NCBI GenBank assembly: GCA_038748065.1
Contig: JBCDJG010000084.1
Span: forward strand, 1 to 16,212
Direction of reading: 5' to 3'
DNA: 16,212 nucleotides
Source: JBCDJG01 sp038748065
GTDB lineage: Bacteria; Pseudomonadota; Gammaproteobacteria; Pseudomonadales; Halieaceae
Part shown: in pieces, positions 6,914 through 14,993 of the stretch
How the letters are laid out: each line of letters opens with the position of its first letter
Numbering within the stretch: position 1 is the stretch's first letter
Notes under the pieces: generated by a model
What the model was told of the DNA's origin: nothing
Seen by the model: only the letters and a program-made list of their open reading frames with translations
Database searches by the model: none
Position numbers and translations under genes: made by a program

Positions 6914-8167
6914 TCACATTTCGTTAGGCACGTTATAGGCCGACTGGTAGCGCTGGAACAGAGCGCGTTCAGCGCTGCGACTGTCGTCCATCGAATACTG
7001 GTGTTTACCGAACTTCCCCTTGGGTTTGTCCGCAAGGTAATTCTGCATGCGTTGTTTCGCCGTGTCCGTCAGTGACAGCCCAAAGTGCTGATAAATGCCC
7101 TGGATACACTTGATCGGATCGTCCATAAGATCCTGGTAGCGTGAGTCGACGATATTCTCGGCGGGCACGAGGCCCTGCTCGCGTTGATCCATCACCAGTT
7201 CGAGCCGCTGGGCCGTTGCTTCGCCCATGAGAAACTGATCCCATAGCTCTGCGTTGAAACGCTGATCGCTGCGCATGTAGTACAGCGTGCCCATCAGGCT
7301 GGCAGAAGAGGCCATGCTCTTCATGGGGTCACGATGGGTGTGTACAATTCTGGCATCCGGGTAGACATTCAACAGCACGGGCAGTTTGCCCAGGTGGGCA
7401 GGCGCTTTCAGCAGCCAGCGCTTGCGTGGATTCTTCCACTGCAGTACCTGCAGGATCTGCTTGTGGTAGCGAAAGCTAATGGTCTGATCTGCCTGGGCGC
7501 ACCACTCCATATAGCTTGGCACGCTTGCGGTGGCCGAGAGATGATCAGAGATAAAGGTCGGCGCCATCAGCAGATCACATTCCGCTGGCAGGTGACCGCG
7601 CATCTCGTGAATCTGGGCGAATTCTGGCGTTACCCGATTCCATTGATCGAACAGACCGTCTGCTTGCGCGATGCGAGGATCGCTGTCGTAGGTCGACGCT
7701 TCCGGAGGCGGGCAGGGGATCAGGGCCTCCCACAGCAGTGGTACGCCCACGTCAGGGTCCTGCCACAGCAGTTCAAACAGGATCGACGTTCCTGAGCGAG
7801 GCAGGCCCACGATAAACATGGGCTCAACGATTTTCTCTTCCAGGATTTCCGGGTGGCGCTTGTGCAATTCCTCGACCTGCAAACGCGTCGACAGATACAG
7901 AAGCAGGTCATTGCGCATCATCAAACGGCCCATCAGGGTCAACTCGGCTTCCTCTGCCAAGGACTTTAGAAAGACGCCGAAGGGTTCCTGCCAGTCGTCA
8001 GCGCCGAAGTCGGTCAGACCGCTGCGCTGTCTGGCGTAATCGATCAGTGAGGCCGCATCCAGCGGGACGACGGCATCGAGGTCGAGGTAACCGCCCTCGC
8101 GGTTTAACGCGGCCAGCCAATCAGGCCTTGGTGGCGCTTCCCATGACGTTGTTTTTCCATTGGACAT
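6914..8167 (-). CDS. Sulfotransferase-family protein
   Basis: Sulfotransferases move sulfate from PAPS to an alcohol or amine acceptor. In this 417-residue protein the 5'-phosphosulfate loop is GLPRSGTS at 121-128, preceded by a hydrophobic strand. WLLKAPAHL at about 251-259 and the 3'-phosphate site HTHRDPMKS at 276-284 with following serines complete the PAPS pocket. This pattern fits the bacterial Sulfotransfer_3-type family. I chose the ATG at 8165-8167 (MSNGKTTSW) because GGGAGGG lies six bases upstream; an open frame continues 16 residues further without a comparable site. A possible promoter on the minus strand is TTGCGT (8215-8210), a 17-base gap, and TATACA (8192-8187), which is weak. 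The acceptor is unknown. Marine relatives occur near lipid or glycan genes, and no such genes flank it here. Confidence 0.9.
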   Translation of the reverse strand: MSNGKTTSWEAPPRPDWLAALNREGGYLDLDAVVPLDAASLIDYARQRSGLTDFGADDWQEPFGVFLKSLAEEAELTLMGRLMMRNDLLLYLSTRLQVEELHKRHPEILEEKIVEPMFIVGLPRSGTSILFELLWQDPDVGVPLLWEALIPCPPPEASTYDSDPRIAQADGLFDQWNRVTPEFAQIHEMRGHLPAECDLLMAPTFISDHLSATASVPSYMEWCAQADQTISFRYHKQILQVLQWKNPRKRWLLKAPAHLGKLPVLLNVYPDARIVHTHRDPMKSMASSASLMGTLYYMRSDQRFNAELWDQFLMGEATAQRLELVMDQREQGLVPAENIVDSRYQDLMDDPIKCIQGIYQHFGLSLTDTAKQRMQNYLADKPKGKFGKHQYSMDDSRSAERALFQRYQSAYNVPNEM

Positions 8168-8309
8168 GTCTTTCCCTCCCGGCGCCTGTATAGGATAGAT
8201 GGCGCTTGAACGCAAAGCCGTAAATCTCTCACTGGTTCAAAGGCTGACGCTGAATAAATTGCTGTACTCGCTTATGCTAGTCAGTTGCTTACAGTGACAG
8301 GAGGCCACG

Positions 8310-9287
8310 GTGACGAGCTTCTATCTTCGCTTTGACATGCGCCGGCCCGACTTCAGTACGGCCAGCCATGCCGATATGTTCAGCGCAGCCCTTGAGCAGT
8401 GCGCCTGGGCCGAGGCCCAGGGGATGGATGGTGTGCACCTGTCCGAGCATCATGGCTCCGATGACGGCTACTGCCCTTCACCGCTGGTGTTTGCAGCGGC
8501 GGTTGCGGCCCGTACGGAGACCCTGCCAATTTTTATATCCGCGCTGATTGCACCCCTACACGATCCTCTGCAGTTGGCGGAGGATCTTTGCGTTCTCGAT
8601 CACATCAGCCGCGGGCGTGTGCTGCCCATTCTGAGCGCGGGCTATCGGGAAGAGGAATTTGCTGCGGTCGGCAAAAAACTGTCGGATCGCAAGGTTTGTA
8701 TGGATGAGCTGGTGCCTTTCCTTGAGAAGGCCTGGAGCGGCGAGCCCTTCGAGTGGCAGGGTAGGCCAATTACGGTAACGCCGCGACCTCACAGCCAGCC
8801 GCGCCCGCCGATTCTGATGGGCGGTAGCAGCCGGCCCGCGGCACGCCGTGCCGCAGAGTTTGCCGACATGTTCGTTCCCACCGGCCCCGAGGTCTTTGAA
8901 TATTATCGTGAGGAGCTGGCCAAGCGCGGTAAGCCGGACCCCGGGCCAATGCCTGCAGCATCGACCTCGGTGGTCTTTCTGGCAGAGGATCCGGATGCCT
9001 ACTGGCAGGTGATTGCACCCCACTGTCAGCATGAGACCAACACCTACAGGCGCTGGGCTGACAAAGCAGGGGTGCATAGCCCCTACCAGCATTTCGATGA
9101 CCTGGATGCGCTGCGCGAAGAAGGCAATTACGAGGTTCTCACGCCCGGGGCCTTTATTGAGCTGATCGCGGCGGGGCGCGAGGTCGCGCTTTTTCACCCC
9201 ATGTGCGGCGGTATCTCGCCGGAACTGGCCTGGCAGAGCCTCTCGTTGTTTGAGTCTGAGGTGTTGCCCGCAATTGCAGGCAGCTGA
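8310..9287 (+). CDS. LLM-class (luciferase-like) flavin-dependent monooxygenase
   Basis: This 325-residue TIM-barrel enzyme belongs to the bacterial luciferase-like family, which uses reduced FMN or F420 for oxygenation or hydride transfer. Signatures are DGVHLSEHHGSDDG at about 40-53, ALIAPLHDPLQLAEDLCVLD at about 78-97 followed by HISRGR, SAGYREEEF at 109-117, and PPILMGGSSRPAARRAAEFAD at about 166-186. The start is GTG, supported by CAGGAGG five bases upstream. It heads a four-gene plus-strand operon, with the TauE/SafE-type exporter starting 17 bases after its stop. Related enzymes (SsuD) release sulfite from alkanesulfonates, and that would suit the exporter neighbour. However, the family is broad and no flavin reductase partner is present here. 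An F420-type or other oxygenase remains possible. Confidence 0.9.
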   Translation: MTSFYLRFDMRRPDFSTASHADMFSAALEQCAWAEAQGMDGVHLSEHHGSDDGYCPSPLVFAAAVAARTETLPIFISALIAPLHDPLQLAEDLCVLDHISRGRVLPILSAGYREEEFAAVGKKLSDRKVCMDELVPFLEKAWSGEPFEWQGRPITVTPRPHSQPRPPILMGGSSRPAARRAAEFADMFVPTGPEVFEYYREELAKRGKPDPGPMPAASTSVVFLAEDPDAYWQVIAPHCQHETNTYRRWADKAGVHSPYQHFDDLDALREEGNYEVLTPGAFIELIAAGREVALFHPMCGGISPELAWQSLSLFESEVLPAIAGS

Positions 9288-9304
9288 CCGCGCCGGGCGT
9301 TCGG

Positions 9305-10069
9305 GTGGATTGGCTGTCCGAAGCAGTGCCTGATGTCAGCGCGATGCAGCTGCTGGCCATTTGGTCTGCGATTCTACTGGCTGCCCTGCTGCGCGCCTTT
9401 ACGGGCTTTGGGTTCGCTCTCGCGGCGGTCCCCGTGTTTTCCCTTTTCCTGACGCCAGCGCAGAGTGTCGTCTTGAGTGCCTCACTGTCCTTCGCGATTG
9501 GTATTGTTACTGTGCGGAGCTACAGGGGGCATGCGGATTTGCGATCAATGACCCCCCTGGTGTCGTTGGGTCTGATCGGCACGGCCACCGGCGCCTGGTT
9601 GCTGGTACAACTCTCTGCGCAGAATTTCAGGCTGTGGATTGGCCTTGCCGTTATCGCCGCATGCCTCGTGCTGAGTTTCTATCGACCTGGCAGGCCGCGA
9701 CCTCGCCCATGGCTGGGTGCTGGCTCGGGCGCGCTGTCGGGTTTGCTAAACGGGGCCTTTGCGATTCCGGGCCCGCCGGTCATCGTTTACGCACTGGCTA
9801 CCGAAAAAAATCCGGCCCGTGCGCGATCGATGCTCATCGTCTATTTTACCATTGCCGCTTTTGCAGCGCTGTGTTCCTATGCCGTCGCAGGGTTCATTGG
9901 TCTGCAATCGCTGTGGCTGTTCCTGTTGTGTTTCCCGATCATGTTTGTCGGCGACAAGCTTGGATTGGCCCTGTTCCGTCGCTACGGCACACGCTTGTAC
10001 CGACGGGTGGCTTTAGTCACACTTTACGTGATCGGCATCAGCACGGTGGCGAGATCAGTGTTGGAATAA
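9305..10069 (+). CDS. TauE/SafE (TSUP) family membrane transporter
   Basis: This is a polytopic inner-membrane protein of 254 residues with about eight hydrophobic segments, the usual TSUP layout of two repeated halves. The first half contains ALLRAFTGFGFALAAVPVFS (about 27-46), the conserved GFGF segment. The second half contains SGLLNGAFAIPGPPVIVYAL (about 144-163), the matching N-G-x-GPP element. Members export or import sulfite, sulfoacetate or other organosulfonates, and some have no known substrate. The GTG start follows the LLM stop by 17 bases with a weak ribosome binding site; an ATG at 9344, 13 codons later, is an alternative. The position behind an LLM monooxygenase makes sulfite efflux an attractive but unproven role. 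Confidence 0.88.
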   Translation: MDWLSEAVPDVSAMQLLAIWSAILLAALLRAFTGFGFALAAVPVFSLFLTPAQSVVLSASLSFAIGIVTVRSYRGHADLRSMTPLVSLGLIGTATGAWLLVQLSAQNFRLWIGLAVIAACLVLSFYRPGRPRPRPWLGAGSGALSGLLNGAFAIPGPPVIVYALATEKNPARARSMLIVYFTIAAFAALCSYAVAGFIGLQSLWLFLLCFPIMFVGDKLGLALFRRYGTRLYRRVALVTLYVIGISTVARSVLE

Positions 10070-10099
10070 TGGTAGACCGAGGATAGTCAGGAGAGCGGT

Positions 10100-10636
10100 A
10101 TGGCGACAGAAACGGCGGTGCTGGGAGCAGGGTGCTTCTGGTGTATCGATGCGGCGTTTCGCCGGGTAGCCGGCGTGACGCGTGTAGAGTCGGGTTATGC
10201 CGGTGGCCAAATGGAGAACCCGAACTACGAGGCGGTTTGTACCGGCACGACTGGCCACGCAGAGGTCGTGAGCGTTGAATTTGACTCTGATCAGATCACT
10301 TTCGATGACGTGCTCGAGCTGTTCTTTGCCCTGCATGATCCAACGACGCTCAACCGACAAGGCGCTGACGTGGGGACCCAATACCGCTCCGCCATTTTCC
10401 CGACCACGGCAGAACAGGAGCACGAGGCGGCGTCCAAAATCGCACAGCTCAACGCCAGCGGCCGCTGGGCGGACCCGATCGTCACAACCATTGAACAGGC
10501 TGATGTGATCTACCCAGCTGAGGACTATCACCAGGAGTATGTCAGCCATAACCCAGCTAACCGCTATTGTCAGATGGTGGTCGTGCCCAAGCTGCAGAAG
10601 TTCTTCAAACAGCACGGCGATCGACTTATCCCCTGA
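10100..10636 (+). CDS. msrA: Peptide methionine (S)-S-oxide reductase MsrA
   Basis: MsrA repairs the S-epimer of methionine sulfoxide in proteins, with thioredoxin as reductant. The 178-residue protein is close to the usual length. GCFWC at 11-15 contains the nucleophile Cys12. GYAGG at 32-36 and the TGHAEVVSVEFD core (51-62) are conserved, as is DPTTLNRQGADVGTQYRS at about 80-97. EDYHQEY (141-147) supplies the Tyr/Asp positions of the active site. Cys157 in NRYCQ aligns with the first resolving Cys of E. coli MsrA; the second is missing, as in many shorter MsrA proteins. CAGGAG seven bases before the ATG supports the start. It sits 30 bases after the exporter gene and 17 before dinB in the same run. 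No msrB is present nearby. Confidence 0.97.
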   Translation: MATETAVLGAGCFWCIDAAFRRVAGVTRVESGYAGGQMENPNYEAVCTGTTGHAEVVSVEFDSDQITFDDVLELFFALHDPTTLNRQGADVGTQYRSAIFPTTAEQEHEAASKIAQLNASGRWADPIVTTIEQADVIYPAEDYHQEYVSHNPANRYCQMVVVPKLQKFFKQHGDRLIP

Positions 10637-10653
10637 ACACCGGGCCATGCACG

Positions 10654-11736
10654 GTGGCAGAATCGCGCAAGATCATTCACGTGGATGCCGATTCGTTCTA
10701 CGCGTCGGTTGAGATCCGCGACAACCCGGAACTGGCAGGGCGGCCCATCGCTGTTGGCGGCAGCGCAGACCGTCGGGGTGTTATTGCCACAGCCAGCTAC
10801 GAGGCGCGGAAGTTTGGCGTGCACTCTGCGATGGCCTCGGCGCGTGCCCTGCAGCTTTGTCCTGACCTGTTGATTGTGCCCGCGCGCTTTGACCTGTACC
10901 GCGAAATTTCGACTCAGTTCCACGCTATCTTTCGCGATTACACCGAACAGATCGAGCCGCTGTCGCTGGATGAGGCATACCTTGATGTTAGCGAGACAGA
11001 TGCCTGCAACGGCAGCGCCACCCTGATTGCCGAGGAGATTCGAGCCCGGGTTCGCGCCGAGCTGGCGCTGACGGTATCCGCCGGCATCGCGCCCAACAAG
11101 TTTCTGGCCAAGGTTGCCAGCGATTGGAACAAGCCCGACGGCCAATTCACCATCACCCCGGAGCGCGTCGCCGACTTCGTACAGGCGCTGCCGGTGAGCA
11201 AGATCAATGGGGTGGGTAAGGTCACTGCGGCCAAGTTACAGAAGATGGGCGTCTCAACCTGCGGTGATTTGCAGCAGGTGCCGCTTGAGAGGCTGGTCAG
11301 GCGCTTTGGTAAATATGGCAAGCGCCTGGCCGACGTGGCACGAGGGATTGACGACAGAGAGGTGCAGACCAGCCGCCTGCGCAAGTCGATCAGCGTGGAG
11401 CGCACCTACGCGGAAGATCTGCCTGATCTGGTCGCCATGCGCGACCAGTTAGACAGCCTGCTGGATGAGCTGGAACGTCGTTTCCAGCGAATCGAGGACC
11501 GCTACGTGCCGATCAAGCGCGTGGTAAAGATCAAGTTTCGCGATTTCACGCAGACTACGCGTGAAGAAGTGCTGCCCTTCGATGGCGGCGCCTGGCAGAC
11601 AGCCGCACCCTTTCACCACCTGCTCGAGGCTGCCTGGCCGCGCGGCGGTAAGCCCGTTCGCCTGCTGGGCGTCGGACTGCGCCTGCAGCCCCGTAGCGCT
11701 GATGATGCCGAGCAGTTGTCGCTGTTTGGCGTCTAG
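10654..11736 (+). CDS. dinB: DNA polymerase IV, Y-family translesion polymerase
   Basis: DinB copies past damaged bases at low fidelity. From the GTG start the protein has 360 residues, close to E. coli's 351. The catalytic motifs are HVDADSFYASVE (9-20, with Asp11 as metal ligand) and SLDEAYLD (104-111, with Asp106 and Glu107). Tyr16 sits at the steric-gate position that excludes ribonucleotides, where E. coli has Phe13. SAGIAPNKFLAKVASDWNKP is the palm/finger signature. INGVGKVTAAKLQKMG is a helix-hairpin-helix in the thumb region. The C-terminus ends in QLSLF (354-358) plus two residues, a canonical beta-clamp binding peptide. The frame is open upstream into msrA, but the GTG at 10654 gives the family-like N-terminus. 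The ribosome binding site is weak, so coupling to msrA 17 bases upstream is likely. No LexA box was recognised near the operon start. Confidence 0.96.
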   Translation: MAESRKIIHVDADSFYASVEIRDNPELAGRPIAVGGSADRRGVIATASYEARKFGVHSAMASARALQLCPDLLIVPARFDLYREISTQFHAIFRDYTEQIEPLSLDEAYLDVSETDACNGSATLIAEEIRARVRAELALTVSAGIAPNKFLAKVASDWNKPDGQFTITPERVADFVQALPVSKINGVGKVTAAKLQKMGVSTCGDLQQVPLERLVRRFGKYGKRLADVARGIDDREVQTSRLRKSISVERTYAEDLPDLVAMRDQLDSLLDELERRFQRIEDRYVPIKRVVKIKFRDFTQTTREEVLPFDGGAWQTAAPFHHLLEAAWPRGGKPVRLLGVGLRLQPRSADDAEQLSLFGV

Positions 11737-11744
11737 CGGGCTCG

Positions 11745-12209
11745 CTACGGCAGAGGCTCGTCGTCCGCGTAGATGCCGTCGTCTTCGACGGGCTCAGCCA
11801 ATTCGATCTGTTCCATGAGATGAACGGCGACGGTGACATAGTCGGAGTCCGTCACGATGCCAACGAGCTTGCCGCTGGCTAACACGGGCAGACAACCGAG
11901 CCGATTTTGCTGCAGGAATAGCGCCGCGCCGCGCAGCCCCGCATCGGGATCGGTGGTATGTACCGGTGAGCTCATCACCTCCGCAAGCGCCAGGGTCGCA
12001 TCGCCACCGGTATCGCTGCCGGCCAAGCGGCTTTGGCTCGCTGCCAGTACATCCCGCTGAGAAACGACGCCGATCAGCGTACCGTCCTTACTAACAATGG
12101 GGATGTGGCGGATGTGATGCTCTGCCATCAGTCGGCGGGCATCCCCCAGATATTGGTCTGGGTGCAGCGTGTAGGGTTCTCGGGTCATTATCTCAGCAAC
12201 TGTCAGCAT
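11745..12209 (-). CDS. Protein with two CBS domains
   Basis: CBS pairs bind adenine nucleotides and act as energy or redox sensors, usually controlling a partner. The 154-residue protein is little more than one such pair. The first domain runs over about 2-60 (AEIMTREP, then HIRHIPIVSKDGTLIGVVSQ and RDVL). The second covers about 75-135 (LAEVMSSPV, then NRLGCLPVLASGKLVGIVTD and SDYV). An acidic tail (EPVEDDGIYADDEPLP) follows. There is no other domain, so it is a stand-alone regulator of the kind found beside stress or ion-transport genes. The ATG at 12207-12209 is chosen because GGAGG lies seven bases upstream; the longer open frame runs through the intergenic region. It converges on dinB with an eight-base gap and is divergent from the first TonB receptor. 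Its partner is unknown. Confidence 0.9.
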   Translation of the reverse strand: MLTVAEIMTREPYTLHPDQYLGDARRLMAEHHIRHIPIVSKDGTLIGVVSQRDVLAASQSRLAGSDTGGDATLALAEVMSSPVHTTDPDAGLRGAALFLQQNRLGCLPVLASGKLVGIVTDSDYVTVAVHLMEQIELAEPVEDDGIYADDEPLP

Positions 12210-12294
12210 GGCTTGTCCTCCGGATTTCGCAGCCAACCCGCAGGTAGTGTAGGCATAGCCTTTTGTACTGACCTTGACCGTCATCAATAAACAC

Positions 12295-12324
12295 TTGCCA
12301 AGGTGGCGATATCGCCGGTATAGG
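12295..12324 (+). promoter_or_regulatory. Candidate promoter with palindromic operator ahead of first TonB receptor
   Basis: TTGCCA (12295-12300) matches five of six -35 bases and TATAGG (12319-12324) four of six -10 bases, with an 18-base spacer. Within that spacer is the perfect 12-base palindrome GGCGATATCGCC (12305-12316). This is where a repressor dimer would block RNA polymerase. Transcription would start near 12331, leaving a leader of about 34 bases before the ATG. The bases are seen directly; the function is inferred. Confidence 0.45.
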
Positions 12325-12364
12325 AAGGGTAGAGCATAGTAATAACAAAAGAGGTATAGGAAAC

Positions 12365-14836
12365 ATGCGTTCATTTCCCCGTCACCCCCTGACCGTCGCC
12401 CACGCATTTGCCCTTGGAACGCTATGGAACCCATTGCCTGCACTGAGCCAGGAACTGGTACTCGAGGAGGTCGTAGTCACTGCGCGGCGCAGGGTTGAAA
12501 GCCTTCAGGAAACCCCTGTCGCGGTGACCGCGCTGGATTCTGACGCGCTGCGTGAGGCGGGCGTGCGCAACCTGTCTGACCTGAACCAGGTGGCGCCAAA
12601 TATTGACGTTGCCGCCGCCAACGGGACGGCCCCCTTGGCTAACATCTATATCAGGGGTGTTGGCCAGCGCAATACCGGCGCTAACATCGATTCGGGCGTG
12701 GGAATCTACATTGATGACGTTTACATCGGCCGGCCGGACGGTGCTCTGCTGGATCTCAATGACATTCAGTCGGTGCAGGTGCTGCGGGGGCCCCAGGGTA
12801 CCCTGTTTGGCAAGAATACGACCGGTGGTGCCATGGTGTTTACCACCAATAAGCCCATCGAGGAGTTTGAGGGCAAGGTGGGCGTGCGCGCTGGCAATTA
12901 CGACCGGCTCGACGGCGACTTCATGCTGAATGTTCCGCTGACCGACAGCCTGTGGATGCGTTTTTCCGGGGTTGCTCGCTCCCGCGATGGCTACCTCGAT
13001 AACCTGTTCGACGGCGAAGACTACATGGACGAGGATCGCTATAGCCTCAACTGGCAGACGCGATGGCTACCGACGGACAGTATGACCGTTGACCTCAAGC
13101 TGGACTACGCCAAGACCGAGCAGACTATGCGTCCGAACAAATGCGTGGTGGTAGACGGTTATGTTGGCTGGCAATCCACGCTCTTTGACCAGGTCGGCAT
13201 CTTGCCCGCGACCGGCCAGAGCTACACGGACTTTTGCCAGGAGGCGGAGGAGGCCGGTGGTGGTGATTTGACCAAGGTGGTCACTGACCTCGGCGGTGAC
13301 TACGAGGCCGAGAACTATGGTGCGTCAGCGGTCGTGGAGTGGGACATCAGCGATAACCTGACAATGAAAAGTATCACGGCCTATCGTTATACAGATGCCC
13401 TGCAGAACGACGACCTCGACCATTCGGAAACGCCTTTCCTGCACCGCACTAATTCAGAGCACCCCTTCAGCGTGCCCGCGGAGACAGACCAGTACAGTCA
13501 GGAGCTACAGCTGATCGGCAGTGCCTTCGAAGATCGCCTGCAGTACGTTGCAGGCCTGTTCTGGTTTCGCGAAGAGACCGACGATCGGATTACGGTGAAC
13601 GTACTGGGCCCCTATGCACCATCGATCGCCGGGCCAACCAGCTTCTTCTACAGCACGTCAGCCACGCAGTTGTTTGCGGACAACAAAGCCACGGCGGCTT
13701 TCGTTCAGGCTGAGTGGTCGTTTAACGACAACTGGCGCTTGACCGCAGGGCTGCGCTACACCGACGAAACGCGCAGCCTGTCACGGGATCGCTTTGTGCC
13801 GGTCGCCGAAAGTTTCGACAGCAATGGCGGGCCGGTCTTCGAAGTCGCGCCCAACAGCGGTATTTATGTGACAAGCCCTGATTTCAACTTCAATCCAGCC
13901 TACGAATTCGAACAGCTGGACTTCACCCGCGACAAGACCTCGGATGACGATATCTCGCCAATGATCAGCCTGCAGTACATCCTCGACGGCGGCGGTATTT
14001 TCGACAGCGGCTCGCTGTATGCGACTTACAGTGAGGCCTTCCTCTCAGGTGGCTTGTCTGAGGCGCCCAGTGGCGAGCTGGAGGAGTTCCTGCCGGAGGA
14101 GGTAGAGAATTATGAAATAGGATTCAAGCTTGATACGCTCGGCCGCAGACTGCGCTTCAACGGCGCCCTGTTCTACACCGACTACACCAATCGCCAGCTG
14201 ACGACGATCGCGATTAACCCGGTGTTAAATTCAATCGCGGGCGCGACCATTAATGCCAAGGAATCAAACATCACGGGTTTTGAGTTGGAAACCACCTGGT
14301 TGGCCACTGACAATCTCGTCATCAACTTTAATGCGACCTGGTCTGACGGCGAAATCGAAGAGTTTGAGGATGTACAGATCACCGTTCTGGAAGGTGGCCA
14401 GGATCCCGACCCGGGCTGCCTGCCCAGCGACCTGTCGCTGATTACGGTGCAGCAGTGCAGGATTGACCGCTCTGCTGAAAACCTGCCCAGGCTTGCCGAA
14501 GAGACCTACTTGCTCGCCGCCCAGTACAACCTTGAAACCCGTGCTGGGCTGTTCCTGCCGCGCATTCAGGCGAGCTGGAAGATGGACATGGATTTCTGCT
14601 TCGACGCGGCCAGCTGTGAGACCGGACTGTGGCTGGAAGATGAACAGTTCGAGCTGAGTGCACGACTCACCTGGATATCGCGTGACGAGCGCTGGATGGG
14701 CGCACTCTATGGCACCAACCTGACCGACGAAGACTACCTGGTGGGTGGCATTGCCCTGGTGGAATCCTCCGGTGCTGGCGGCTACGCCGTGGCCCCGCCG
14801 CGCATGTATGGCGCGGAGCTGGAATACCGCTTCTAA
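12365..14836 (+). CDS. TonB-dependent outer-membrane receptor, complete
   Basis: TonB-dependent receptors are 22-stranded outer-membrane barrels that take up siderophores, cobalamin, sugars or other scarce ligands using energy passed by TonB/ExbBD. The 823-residue protein has a signal peptide of about 28 residues (cleavage after PALS), the TonB-box region LEEVVVTARR at 33-42, and a plug domain over about 45-165 with the signatures IYIRGVGQRN, VGIYIDDVYIGR and LRGPQGTLFGKNTTGG. The barrel follows and ends in aromatic Phe823 (LEYRF), the usual assembly signal. Cys260/Cys291, Cys685/Cys698 and Cys745/Cys751 occur in likely extracellular loops and could form disulfides. The style matches the many receptors of marine gammaproteobacteria and sphingomonads whose ligands are unassigned. 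The purine-rich AAAGAGGTATAGGAAAC precedes the ATG. It is followed after 157 bases by a close paralogue. Confidence 0.95.
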   Translation: MRSFPRHPLTVAHAFALGTLWNPLPALSQELVLEEVVVTARRRVESLQETPVAVTALDSDALREAGVRNLSDLNQVAPNIDVAAANGTAPLANIYIRGVGQRNTGANIDSGVGIYIDDVYIGRPDGALLDLNDIQSVQVLRGPQGTLFGKNTTGGAMVFTTNKPIEEFEGKVGVRAGNYDRLDGDFMLNVPLTDSLWMRFSGVARSRDGYLDNLFDGEDYMDEDRYSLNWQTRWLPTDSMTVDLKLDYAKTEQTMRPNKCVVVDGYVGWQSTLFDQVGILPATGQSYTDFCQEAEEAGGGDLTKVVTDLGGDYEAENYGASAVVEWDISDNLTMKSITAYRYTDALQNDDLDHSETPFLHRTNSEHPFSVPAETDQYSQELQLIGSAFEDRLQYVAGLFWFREETDDRITVNVLGPYAPSIAGPTSFFYSTSATQLFADNKATAAFVQAEWSFNDNWRLTAGLRYTDETRSLSRDRFVPVAESFDSNGGPVFEVAPNSGIYVTSPDFNFNPAYEFEQLDFTRDKTSDDDISPMISLQYILDGGGIFDSGSLYATYSEAFLSGGLSEAPSGELEEFLPEEVENYEIGFKLDTLGRRLRFNGALFYTDYTNRQLTTIAINPVLNSIAGATINAKESNITGFELETTWLATDNLVINFNATWSDGEIEEFEDVQITVLEGGQDPDPGCLPSDLSLITVQQCRIDRSAENLPRLAEETYLLAAQYNLETRAGLFLPRIQASWKMDMDFCFDAASCETGLWLEDEQFELSARLTWISRDERWMGALYGTNLTDEDYLVGGIALVESSGAGGYAVAPPRMYGAELEYRF

Positions 14837-14867
14837 AGCTGTGGTAGCGAAGGCGAGCGCTAGTTTC

Positions 14868-14919
14868 GGAGCGGTAGTCTTGGAGCGGTAAAAGTACCCT
14901 GAAGTAAAAGTACCCCGAA
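14868..14919. repeat. Two sets of short tandem direct repeats between the TonB receptor genes
   Basis: GGAGCGGTA occurs at 14868-14876 and 14882-14890, with a 14-base period. Directly overlapping the second copy, GTAAAAGTACCCTGAA (14888-14903) is repeated immediately as GTAAAAGTACCCCGAA (14904-14919), 15 of 16 bases alike. The block lies in the 157-base gap before the second receptor, upstream of its ribosome binding site, and could be a regulator's paired binding site or simple replication slippage. No clear promoter was found for the second receptor. Confidence 0.6.
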
Positions 14920-14993
14920 ATAGTGCCTTGCGTGCAGCTCGGTTTGCGGGCAAGGTGTTGGGTGATAACGTGAAGATAATAAAGAGGTATCCT

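Noticed and set aside
10567..10653. dinB start inside msrA
   Set aside because: The added residues are not DinB-like, while the GTG at 10654 gives the usual start shortly before KIIHVDADSF.
12210..12443. Long N-terminal extension of the CBS protein
   Set aside because: It would cover the promoter region and start of the receptor gene. A strong GGAGG precedes the internal ATG, where CBS homology begins.
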